Assembly (NCBI RefSeq): GCF_000577815.1
Contig: NZ_CBYM010000027.1
Span: 1 to 46,065, forward strand
DNA length: 46,065 nt
Origin: Clostridium saudiense
GTDB taxonomy: Bacteria; Bacillota; Clostridia; Clostridiales; Clostridiaceae
Direction of reading: 5' to 3'
The position numbers and the translations under genes are program-made. The notes below the pieces were generated by a model. That model saw only the letters and a program-made list of their open reading frames with translations, ran no database searches and was not told the origin of the DNA. Position 1 is the first letter of the stretch; every line of letters begins with the position of its first letter. Positions 33,474-40,838 of the stretch are shown one piece after another.

Positions 33474-33956
33474 TTAGGAATTACAGAGAGTTCTCTTAAA
33501 CTCATACCATTTACACCAATTATTTTTCATAAATGATTTTGGACATTTCTTTCTTGAAGCATCATAATGTCGAACTACATTATTAATAGAAATATTATAT
33601 TTTTTCATTAAAAATTTGATTAATTCTAATGTTGATTGTAAAGTTGCTTCAGTAGGATTCCCATCTTTTTCAATACATATCTCTATACCCAAAGAATTTT
33701 GATTAGTTATTCCGTACTTTCCATGACCATCACCGCAATGCCAGCTATAATTAACATCACTGTCAACTGTTTGAATAATTTGTTTTGAATCTACAAAGAA
33801 ATCTGCACTAGCATTTTTATTTTCGCTATTAAAGTAATTATAATGGTATTCAGCATCTAAGCCTGGGTTATCAGTATCGTGTATCACAATGTATTTAGGT
33901 TTTTCATTTCTTTTTGTGAAATTAAATTTAATAAATCTTTGTTTTATTAAAATCAT
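33474..33956 (-). CDS. N-acetylmuramoyl-L-alanine amidase (Amidase_2)
   Basis: A 160-residue single-domain amidase of the T7 lysozyme/PGRP type. Zinc ligands are His26 in VIHDTDN, His130 in VRHYDASRKKCP and Cys138. 'SLGIEICIEKDG' is the usual core strand. It would cut the bond between muramic acid and the stem peptide. There is no signal peptide, no wall-binding domain and no holin gene nearby. A cytosolic recycling role or a domesticated phage endolysin are both possible. It is divergent from the Dus gene. Confidence 0.88.
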   Translation of the reverse strand: MILIKQRFIKFNFTKRNEKPKYIVIHDTDNPGLDAEYHYNYFNSENKNASADFFVDSKQIIQTVDSDVNYSWHCGDGHGKYGITNQNSLGIEICIEKDGNPTEATLQSTLELIKFLMKKYNISINNVVRHYDASRKKCPKSFMKNNWCKWYEFKRTLCNS

Positions 33957-34069
33957 TACCTATCACCTACTTTTAAAAATTTATCATATTTATGTTTATT
34001 TATATAAGTAATCAAAATTTATTATGCTATAATAAAATTGACTAATTTCAAAAATTAGAAAGGATACAA

Positions 34070-35107
34070 ATGATGGAAAAATATATTTCAAATATAAAAA
34101 CACCTAAAATAAGTATTGCTCCAATGGTTGACAAATCACATAGACATTTTAGATATTTCTGCAGATTAATGAATAAAGAAATTCTATTATATACAGAAAT
34201 GGTAACAGCACAAGCAATACTAAATGGTGAATTAGATAAAATTCTTTATTTTAGAGAAGAAGAAGGTAATGTTGCACTGCAAATTGCTGCATCTAATCCT
34301 GAAGATGCTTATAAAGCAGTTAAGAAAGCAAATTCATATAATTATTCTGAAATAAATTTAAATTGTGGCTGTCCATCTGATAGGGTTTCAGGAAATTTAA
34401 TGGGTGCCGCATTAATGTCAGATAGAAAATTAGTATATGAAATATTACTTGCTATGAAAGAAGCTACAAATAAACCAATAACTATTAAGCATAGAATAGG
34501 AATTGATGGCACAGGAATAATTCAAGATAAAAATGCTAAAGTAATAATGGATGGATACGATGATTTATTAGAATTTTTAGATACTGTATCTAAAGCAAAA
34601 CCAGATAGATACACTGTTCATGCTCGTTCAGCAATTTTAAAAGGATTAAGTCCAAAAGATAATAGAGAAATACCTCCTCTAGATTATGATATGGTTTATA
34701 GATTAAAAAAAGATTTTGATTATTTAAATATTGAAATCAATGGTGGATTTAAAACAGTTGAATCAATTAAAGATGCTCTTACTAAAGTTGATGGGGTTAT
34801 GATTGGTAGAGCTGCATATGAGGATTGTTATCTATTAGCTAATTTACAAAAAGTTGATAATGAAAATTTAAAACCTATTTCGCGTGGAGAAATAATAAAA
34901 TCATATATTCCATATGTTAAAGAAGAAATCGCTAATGGCAGTAATGTGCATCTACTAGCTGCTCCACTACATAGCTTATTTCAAGGTCAACCTGGAAGTA
35001 AACAATATAAACAGCTTTTATCATCTGGAAATATAAAAAAGGATACTTTTGTTCAAATTTTATATAATATTTTAGAAAGCATGCCAGAGAATAGTCTTTG
35101 GTGCTAA
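34070..35107 (+). CDS. tRNA-dihydrouridine synthase, DusA type
   Basis: A 345-residue FMN enzyme that reduces uridines in the tRNA D-loop. Catalytic Cys101 lies in NLNCGCPSDRV, with 'ISIAPMVDKSHRHFRYF' at the N-terminus and 'INGGFKTVES' and 'VMIGRAAYED' in the phosphate-binding part. 'HARSAILKGLSPKDNREIPPLDY' (here in two pieces: 'HARSAILKGLSPK' and 'NREIPPLDY') is the DusA signature, unlike the DusB type usual in Firmicutes. DusA modifies U20/U20a in E. coli. ATG 34070 and 34073 are both usable after AAAGGA. An extended -10 (TGC-TATAAT, 34028-34033) lies upstream and a terminator downstream. Confidence 0.9.
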   Translation: MMEKYISNIKTPKISIAPMVDKSHRHFRYFCRLMNKEILLYTEMVTAQAILNGELDKILYFREEEGNVALQIAASNPEDAYKAVKKANSYNYSEINLNCGCPSDRVSGNLMGAALMSDRKLVYEILLAMKEATNKPITIKHRIGIDGTGIIQDKNAKVIMDGYDDLLEFLDTVSKAKPDRYTVHARSAILKGLSPKDNREIPPLDYDMVYRLKKDFDYLNIEINGGFKTVESIKDALTKVDGVMIGRAAYEDCYLLANLQKVDNENLKPISRGEIIKSYIPYVKEEIANGSNVHLLAAPLHSLFQGQPGSKQYKQLLSSGNIKKDTFVQILYNILESMPENSLWC

Positions 35108-35118
35108 ATGTAAAAGTT

Positions 35119-35159
35119 AAAACTCTCTTAAAAGATATTAAATCAATTAAGAGAGTTTT
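35119..35159. terminator. Bidirectional terminator between dus and HAD genes
   Basis: AAAACTCTCTTAA and TTAAGAGAGTTTT form a perfect 13-bp stem with a 15-base loop, flanked by A and T tracts, between convergent genes. Confidence 0.8.
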
Positions 35160-35161
35160 TA

Positions 35162-35959
35162 TTATTTTTTAAGTATAAATCTTTCAATTCCAGTTGCTAC
35201 ACCATCATCGTGTATTGATGTTGTGATTTCATTTGCATATTTCTTAATACTATCGCATGCATTACCCATAGCTATTCCACATCCAACAGTTTCTAACATT
35301 TCGATATCATTTTTACCATCACCGAAAGCATAACTATTATTTATATCAATATCTAAGTATTCTAAAGCTTTAATTATACCAGTTGCTTTTGTATTTTTCT
35401 TTGAATACAATTCAAATGATTTTAATGCTATGCTATTAACATAATCATAATCCTCATTTCTTTGAACTATATTTAAGCATTTTTCTACTGTTTCATCATT
35501 AGGACACATCATTTCAATTTTATATATTCCAATATCATCTAAAGAATAGTTAACTTTAAACAATTCTTTTGAAACTCCTACTGTGTCATAAAAGTCATGA
35601 AATTCTTTAAAACACTCTTTCATATATGAGTGATATTCACCTTCCAACACATATTGAATATTAAGATTTTCTAATTCATCTACTAAATTGCTAACAAAAG
35701 ATTTATCTAGATATTCACTAAAAATAGTTTTATTTTTAATAATGACATGTGCTCCATTAGCTAGCACAAATCCATCAAACCCAAAATCTAATATTGATTT
35801 ACTTAAAAAGGCATATGGTCTACCAGTTGCTATAAAAACATAGTGCCCTTCTTCTTGTAAGGAATGAATAGCTTGTTTAACTTTTGGTGTTATATCAACA
35901 ATTCCATTCATATAATCTAATAATGTTCCATCTATATCGAAAAATATAGCTTTTTTCAT
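35162..35959 (-). CDS. Cof-type HAD superfamily phosphatase
   Basis: A 265-residue haloacid dehalogenase phosphatase, class IIB. Motif I is FFDIDGTLLD (7-16) with both catalytic aspartates, motif II lies in 'YVFIATGRP', and motif IV is 'YAFGDGKNDIEMLE' followed by 'GIAMGNACDSIK'. The cap domain lies between about 85 and 185. Substrates of such proteins are usually sugar phosphates or flavin precursors; none is indicated by the neighbours. GGAGGGGATTAA precedes the ATG, and a promoter is visible upstream. Confidence 0.92.
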   Translation of the reverse strand: MKKAIFFDIDGTLLDYMNGIVDITPKVKQAIHSLQEEGHYVFIATGRPYAFLSKSILDFGFDGFVLANGAHVIIKNKTIFSEYLDKSFVSNLVDELENLNIQYVLEGEYHSYMKECFKEFHDFYDTVGVSKELFKVNYSLDDIGIYKIEMMCPNDETVEKCLNIVQRNEDYDYVNSIALKSFELYSKKNTKATGIIKALEYLDIDINNSYAFGDGKNDIEMLETVGCGIAMGNACDSIKKYANEITTSIHDDGVATGIERFILKK

Positions 35960-35986
35960 TTAATCCCCTCCATCCTATTCATGCCT

Positions 35987-36015
35987 ATTTTATCCTATGA
36001 TAATTATACTGTAAA
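35987..36015 (-). promoter_or_regulatory. Predicted promoter of the HAD phosphatase gene
   Basis: -35 TTTACA (36010-36015), 17-bp spacer, -10 TAAAAT (35987-35992) on the minus strand, just after the terminator of the upstream MATE gene. Confidence 0.55.
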
Positions 36016-36029
36016 TATTTTTAATAAAG

Positions 36030-36089
36030 AAATTGCATAAAGACCTATATACTTATCTAGTAGTAAGAATATAGGTCTTTATGCAATTT
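36030..36089 (-). terminator. Long-stem terminator of the second MATE gene
   Basis: A perfect 21-bp stem (36030-36050 with 36069-36089; core GCATAAAGACCTATAT) and an 18-base loop. It begins at the MATE stop codon and is followed on the minus strand by CTTTATTAAAAAT. The stem is unusually long for this window. Confidence 0.65.
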
Positions 36090-37431
36090 AAACAAGCCTT
36101 TTATTTTTCCATTTACCACTTCTATATCTATATATAAAGAAAAATGCACGGATGAACCAATCAACAATCATTGCTAACCATACACCAACAAGTCCTAAAG
36201 CTAATGTTCTACCTAAATAAAAACTCAATAAGTATCTAAATGTCCACATTGAACATATAGATACGATCATAGTGAATTTTGCATCATTTGCAGCACGCAA
36301 GGCATTTGGAAGTGTAAAGGATATAGGCCAAATTATCATTCCAGCAAGACCATGAATTAAAATACATTTTGTTGCTAAGGAAGTAGATTCTTCTGATAAA
36401 GAATACATTTTTAAAAGGATTGGAGATAAAATGATAGCAGATAAGCTTAGTATTATCATCCACACATAAGCTTGCTTCATTAAACGCTTTATATAATAAA
36501 CAGCTTGATCATATTCCTCTGCCCCGATACATTGTCCAACTATTGTTACTAATGCCAATCCAATTGCAGAGCCTGGTATAATCATCATTTGTGCAATATT
36601 ATTACTAACGGCATTAGCAGCAATTGCATAAGTACCAAATGTTGCTACTAAACTTTGTACTAGTATTTTCCCAAGTTGAAACATACCATTTTCTAATCCA
36701 GATGGAATACCGATAAGAAGTATTTTTTTTATATAAAATCCATTCCATTTAAAACTATGATAATTATCAATATACATAAGATTCTTTTTGCTTTTTAACA
36801 TAATTAATATAATTATACTAGTTACTATTCTGGCAATTAATGTTGCAATTGCAGCACCAAAAACTCCTAATCCACAACCAAATATAAATACTGCATTTAA
36901 TATAATGTTGATTACGTTCATTATTGCAGCATTTATCATAGAAATTTTTGAGTTTCCTATTGCTCTAAACAATCCTGCTCCAGAATTATATAGTGCTATA
37001 AAGGGATATGAAATTGCAGTTACATAAAAATATGTTTGAGCTTTAGACATTACGTCAGTATCAATAGTTCCAAAAATTAAATTTAATAATGGTTTATTTA
37101 ATATTAAGCATGCAATCATTATAAAAAATGATAATAATCCAGTTATTAAAATTAGCTGTTTAGCTGATTCACGTGCTTTTTTTCTTGAGTCTTGTCCAAT
37201 AAATTGTGCTGTAACCACTGCACCACCTGTTCCTAATGCAGCAAAAATATTTATTAACAAAATATTGATGGTATCAACTAATGAAACTGCAGAAACAGCT
37301 GTTTCACCAATATTTGAAACCATTATAGTATCTGCAAATCCTACTGTTACAGCTAATAGTTGCTCAATTATCAAAGGAATTATTAATTTTTTTAGATTTT
37401 TATTTGAAAAGCGTCTTTTTACTTCAACCAT
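36088..37431 (-). CDS. MATE family efflux transporter
   Basis: A 447-residue MATE transporter with about twelve hydrophobic segments. It has 'LKKLIIPLIIEQLLAVTVGF' and 'ADTIMVSNIGETAVSAVSLV' at the N-terminus, and 'GAGLFRAIGNSKISMINAAI' in helix five or so. It belongs to a different subgroup from the transporter at 31484. The ATG has no ribosome site of its own; it lies one base after the stop codon of a 32-codon frame with a strong ribosome site, so translation most likely depends on reinitiation. No regulator gene is adjacent. Confidence 0.9.
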   Translation of the reverse strand: MVEVKRRFSNKNLKKLIIPLIIEQLLAVTVGFADTIMVSNIGETAVSAVSLVDTINILLINIFAALGTGGAVVTAQFIGQDSRKKARESAKQLILITGLLSFFIMIACLILNKPLLNLIFGTIDTDVMSKAQTYFYVTAISYPFIALYNSGAGLFRAIGNSKISMINAAIMNVINIILNAVFIFGCGLGVFGAAIATLIARIVTSIIILIMLKSKKNLMYIDNYHSFKWNGFYIKKILLIGIPSGLENGMFQLGKILVQSLVATFGTYAIAANAVSNNIAQMMIIPGSAIGLALVTIVGQCIGAEEYDQAVYYIKRLMKQAYVWMIILSLSAIILSPILLKMYSLSEESTSLATKCILIHGLAGMIIWPISFTLPNALRAANDAKFTMIVSICSMWTFRYLLSFYLGRTLALGLVGVWLAMIVDWFIRAFFFIYRYRSGKWKNKRLV

Positions 37432-37432
37432 T

Positions 37433-37531
37433 TTAAGTATTAAATTTAATTATTCCAAAGTATTTTTTCCCTTTGATATTTTTAAACTTAATAATAGTTG
37501 GTTTGTATAATATAGATTCATTTAGTCTCAT
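37433..37531 (-). CDS. Putative 32-residue leader peptide of the MATE gene
   Basis: ATG 37531 is preceded by AAAGGAGGAGTAATA, the strongest ribosome site nearby. The frame reads 32 codons (beginning MRLNESILYKPT, ending GIIKFNT) and stops at TAA, with a single base before the ATG of the MATE gene. The peptide is basic (about eight Lys/Arg) and has no signal sequence. The spacing suggests coupled translation. It might be a regulatory leader like those before some antibiotic resistance genes, or a small protein in its own right. An extended -10 (TGG-TATAAT, 37569-37574) lies 38 bases upstream. Confidence 0.55.
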   Translation of the reverse strand: MRLNESILYKPTIIKFKNIKGKKYFGIIKFNT

Positions 37532-37568
37532 TATTACTCCTCCTTTATTAAGAAATAATTCCTAAATA

Positions 37569-37577
37569 ATTATACCA
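37569..37577 (-). promoter_or_regulatory. Predicted extended -10 promoter of the leader-MATE unit
   Basis: TGG-TATAAT on the minus strand. No clear -35 is seen at 17 bases. Two copies of AATTATTT lie between it and the ribosome site. Confidence 0.4.
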
Positions 37578-37623
37578 TATTTTAACACATTGTTTACAAA
37601 TATAACCTGCATTTTAAAAATAA

Positions 37624-37666
37624 AAAAATAAACTATAAATAAAATATTTATCTATAGTTTATTTTT
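37624..37666. terminator. Hairpin terminator upstream of the MATE unit
   Basis: AAAAATAAACTATA and TATAGTTTATTTTT form a perfect 14-bp stem with a 15-base loop. On the minus strand it lies 163 bases after the stop of the alpha-hydroxy-acid enzyme gene. The stretch 37667-37829 between them has no gene that I can see. Confidence 0.65.
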
Positions 37667-37829
37667 AATAAATACTTAGCTTATATGGTGTTTTGAAAGT
37701 AATTGTTACTTAATATAATAACCCTTAATTTAACCCACAGTTTTATTATTACTTTATATTAAAATTTATAATGGTAATATTTATAAAGCTATAGCATTTT
37801 TTAGTATGTTTTCTTTTTTTTAATTTACA

Positions 37830-38846
37830 TTAATACCTAATCATATCTCGTGTTATTTCATTTATTGAATATGCTCCACACATAGCCATTGTGTCTTCAA
37901 GTTCACTTGCTAATTTTTCAATATAAGATTTAACACCAGCTTCTTCGCCACCATAAAGAGCTGTTACAAAAGTTCTGCATATAAGCACGCCATCAGCACC
38001 TAAAGCTAAAGCTTTAAACACATCAACTCCTGAACGTATTCCACCATCTACAAATACTTTCATAGAATCACCAACAGCTTTTACTATATCTTCTAAAACT
38101 TCTGCTGTTGAAGGACATTGATCTAAGACTCTGCCACCATGGTTAGATACCACTATAGCATATGCCCCTGCTTCTTTAGCTTTTAAAGCTCCTTTTACAG
38201 TCATTACTCCCTTTACTATAAATGGTAAATTTGAAATTTTAATTATTTCCTTTAATTCATCTACTGATTTTGCTCCTGCTGGAGGATTCATATTTTTTAA
38301 AAATGGCAGACCAGCAGCATCAATATCCATAGCCACTGCAATTGCATTACTTTTCTTTACTAGTTCTATTTTTTCTTTAATAGTATCAATATTCCATGGT
38401 TTAATCGTTGGAATACCTAAACCTCCTACATTTTTTATAGCAGTCGTAGCACCTTTCATAACATCTGGATTGGTTCCATCTCCCGTAAATGCTAAGATAC
38501 CTTCATTAGCACATGCTGAAACTAATAAATTATTGTAAGTCATATCATCATATTTTTCACCATAATGTAAATTAACAGCACCTACTGGTCCTGCAAAAAA
38601 AGGATACTTAAATTTCCTATCAAATAAATTACAACTCATATCTACAGGTTTATTTTCAGTTAATGTATCCATATTAACTCTTATTTCTTTCCATTTATCA
38701 TAATTTCTAATTGCAGTATCTCCAACACCTTTTGCACCGGGTCCGGGAATTTGATTTTTACATGCTTTTCCATTACATTCAACACAGGCCTTACAATATT
38801 GACCAATACAACTTTTAGCATTAATTAAAACATCTTTATAATTCAT
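37830..38846 (-). CDS. FMN-dependent alpha-hydroxy-acid oxidising protein with Cys-rich N-terminus
   Basis: A 338-residue TIM-barrel flavoprotein of the lactate oxidase/dehydrogenase family. The catalytic motif is 'VVSNHGGRVLDQ' with the active-site His, followed by the FMN phosphate sites 'VFVDGGIRSGVDVFKALALG' and 'GADGVLICRTF'. The first 30 residues hold five cysteines (13, 18, 21, 24, 29) in 'CIGQYCKACVECNGKAC', absent from classical oxidases. These could bind an Fe-S cluster and pass electrons to another acceptor, which would fit an anaerobe that does not use O2. The substrate is unknown. AAAGGTGTGCTTAA precedes the ATG. Confidence 0.88.
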   Translation of the reverse strand: MNYKDVLINAKSCIGQYCKACVECNGKACKNQIPGPGAKGVGDTAIRNYDKWKEIRVNMDTLTENKPVDMSCNLFDRKFKYPFFAGPVGAVNLHYGEKYDDMTYNNLLVSACANEGILAFTGDGTNPDVMKGATTAIKNVGGLGIPTIKPWNIDTIKEKIELVKKSNAIAVAMDIDAAGLPFLKNMNPPAGAKSVDELKEIIKISNLPFIVKGVMTVKGALKAKEAGAYAIVVSNHGGRVLDQCPSTAEVLEDIVKAVGDSMKVFVDGGIRSGVDVFKALALGADGVLICRTFVTALYGGEEAGVKSYIEKLASELEDTMAMCGAYSINEITRDMIRY

Positions 38847-38936
38847 TTAAGCACACCTTTCTTTTTTATATTAAATTTAATATCTTCTATTTAGTATTAT
38901 AGTAACATATTTATTTCACATTATCTTTATTATATT

Positions 38937-38950
38937 AAATCAATTGATTT
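38937..38950. repeat. 14-bp perfect palindrome upstream of the alpha-hydroxy-acid enzyme gene
   Basis: AAATCAATTGATTT. It lies about 90 bases upstream of the start codon of the 37830-38846 gene, near its likely promoter. It may be an operator; no regulator is known. Confidence 0.4.
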
Positions 38951-38980
38951 ATAATATTGTATCAAATTTATTTATAAACA

Positions 38981-39019
38981 AAATAAGTTGCTAAAACAAA
39001 ATGAAATAGCAACTTATTT
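38981..39019 (-). terminator. Rho-independent terminator of the hscC operon
   Basis: AAATAAGTTGCTA and TAGCAACTTATTT form a perfect 13-bp stem with a 13-base loop, followed on the minus strand by TGTTTATAAA. It lies 37 bases after the hscC stop codon. Confidence 0.7.
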
Positions 39020-39055
39020 ATCCAAATATTTTGTATGATAATTAGAAGGTATATA

Positions 39056-40762
39056 TTAACATTCATTATTTCTACTTAATATAAATTCAAATTTTTCTTT
39101 TAGTTCTTTAGCAGCAGCTTTAATTTCATCTCTATTTTGCTTATCAAGTATATTTTCAAATTTTCTTAAATAAAATTCAACCTCTCTTCGAGTTTCTCCA
39201 ACACTTTGTTCATAAATACTTTCACCCATAGAAAGTATAAGTTTATTTTCTTCCTGTTCTCTAGGTGGTATTTTAAGCTCAGATAATTCTTTAAATCTTT
39301 CTTGAATTTCTTCGTCACTCATATCATTATCACTCTTTTTTATAATTAGATGTTTCTTAAGTTTAGTAGATACAACTGTAACTTCAACCTCTAAAATAGA
39401 GTTAATATCATAAGTATAAGTAACATCAACAGCTTGTTCACCTGCTTTGCCTATTGGTACAGGAGTGTTTATCTCGCCTAAGTAAACATTATTTTTAGCA
39501 AACCTACTTTCACCTTGTAATATTTCTACTTTAATAGAAGATTGATTATCATGAATTGTGTATAATCGTTCTGTTCTACTTACTGGAACTACAGTATTTC
39601 TTTCAATTATTGGACAAAAATGCCCACCTTCATAATATTCTCCTTCTTTTAATACAGATATTTCAGTTCCTAATGTATATGGACATACATCTGTTAAAAC
39701 AATATCCTTTATTAGTTCATTTCTTTCCTTCATAGCACCTTGTATACCAGCTCCAAGAGCTACAGCTTCTTCAGGATTAATAGATATATTTGGTAAACGC
39801 CCAAAAAGCTTACCAACGAAATTTCGTATAATAGGAAGCTTTGTAGCACCACCTATTAAAAGTATTTCATCTATATCATGTAATTTAATTTCCGCATCTT
39901 TTAATGCTCTTTCAATTGGTTTACGTATTTTAGCTAATAGTAATTCACAGTTTTTTTCATAATCATCTAATGATATTTTATATTTAAGTATCTCATCATT
40001 AACTTTACATTTAATTATTACTTCTTTTTGTTTAGAAAACATTTTTTTTGCTTCTTCTGCTTGTTTTTTTATAATAGCAATTGTTGTAGAATCAAGATTA
40101 CATGCTTCTAATTCATTAGCCCTTAAAAACATATTAACTAATATCTCGGTAAAATCATCTCCACCTAAATAATTATCACCAGCAATAGCATGAACTTCCA
40201 TTATATTTTTATAAACTTCGAGAATTGACACATCGAAGGTACCACCCCCTAAGTCAAATACTAAAAATTTAGTGTTAGTATTTCTATTTTGCAATCCATA
40301 AGCTATAGCAGCTGCAGTAGGTTCATTTACTATTCTTTCAACCTTTAGTCCAGCTAGTTTTCCAGCCAATTGAGTTGCTTTACGTTGCTTATCATTAAAA
40401 TATGCTGGCACACTTATTATAGCCTCATTAACTTCACTTCCTAAATACTCTTCAGCATCTTCCTTTAAAGATCTTATAATAAACGAAGATAATTCTTCAG
40501 CAGTAAATTTATTTTCATTTATTATAAACTCTTTTTTACTGCCCATACTTCTTTTAAAAAGTTCTTTTGTACTTTCTGGATGAGTAATCATTCTTTCTTT
40601 AGCTACTTTCCCAACATAAACTTCTCCATTATCTCCAAAACTTACAACTGATGGTGTTAGCTTTTCTCCAAATCTATTTGGTATAATTACTGTTCCTTTT
40701 TCACTAAAATAAGATACTAAGCTGTTTGTAGTACCAAGATCAATTCCTATTATCATATTCAT
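39056..40762 (-). CDS. hscC: HscC-type Hsp70 chaperone
   Basis: A 568-residue Hsp70. The ATPase domain shows 'IGIDLGTTNSLVSYF', 'VNEPTAAAIAYGL', 'FDLGGGTFDVSILE' and 'EILLIGGATKLPII'. The substrate-binding domain begins after 'LTDVCPYTLGTEI', and the lid is short, with no DnaK-type acidic tail. 'FKRSMGSKKEF', 'ELSSFIIRSLKEDAEEYLG' and 'IERNTVVPVSR' match E. coli HscC (556 residues) better than DnaK. HscC is a specialised Hsp70 with its own J-proteins. Here it is the second gene after a TPR protein with a degenerate J-domain. The start is odd: the nearest ribosome site is 55 bases upstream, across a hairpin. Confidence 0.9.
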   Translation of the reverse strand: MNMIIGIDLGTTNSLVSYFSEKGTVIIPNRFGEKLTPSVVSFGDNGEVYVGKVAKERMITHPESTKELFKRSMGSKKEFIINENKFTAEELSSFIIRSLKEDAEEYLGSEVNEAIISVPAYFNDKQRKATQLAGKLAGLKVERIVNEPTAAAIAYGLQNRNTNTKFLVFDLGGGTFDVSILEVYKNIMEVHAIAGDNYLGGDDFTEILVNMFLRANELEACNLDSTTIAIIKKQAEEAKKMFSKQKEVIIKCKVNDEILKYKISLDDYEKNCELLLAKIRKPIERALKDAEIKLHDIDEILLIGGATKLPIIRNFVGKLFGRLPNISINPEEAVALGAGIQGAMKERNELIKDIVLTDVCPYTLGTEISVLKEGEYYEGGHFCPIIERNTVVPVSRTERLYTIHDNQSSIKVEILQGESRFAKNNVYLGEINTPVPIGKAGEQAVDVTYTYDINSILEVEVTVVSTKLKKHLIIKKSDNDMSDEEIQERFKELSELKIPPREQEENKLILSMGESIYEQSVGETRREVEFYLRKFENILDKQNRDEIKAAAKELKEKFEFILSRNNEC

Positions 40763-40765
40763 AGA

Positions 40766-40810
40766 CTACAAATTAAATTAAATTATATTAATATTTTAAT
40801 TTAATCGTAG
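40766..40810 (-). repeat. Hairpin between ribosome site and start codon of hscC
   Basis: On the minus strand CTAC-G-ATTAAATTAAA pairs with TTTAATTTAAT-TT-GTAG: 15 base pairs around a small internal loop. GGGAGGG (40817-40823) lies six bases before it and the hscC ATG four bases after it. An eight-codon open frame (MATIKLKY, 40788-40814) starts just after the ribosome site and ends inside the hairpin. Confidence 0.6.
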
Positions 40811-40838
40811 CCATATCCCTCCCAACTAAAATTTAATA

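Noticed and set aside
36030..36089. The 21-bp hairpin as a mobile palindromic repeat
   Set aside because: I see no second copy in the window and it sits exactly at a stop codon, so a terminator explains it.
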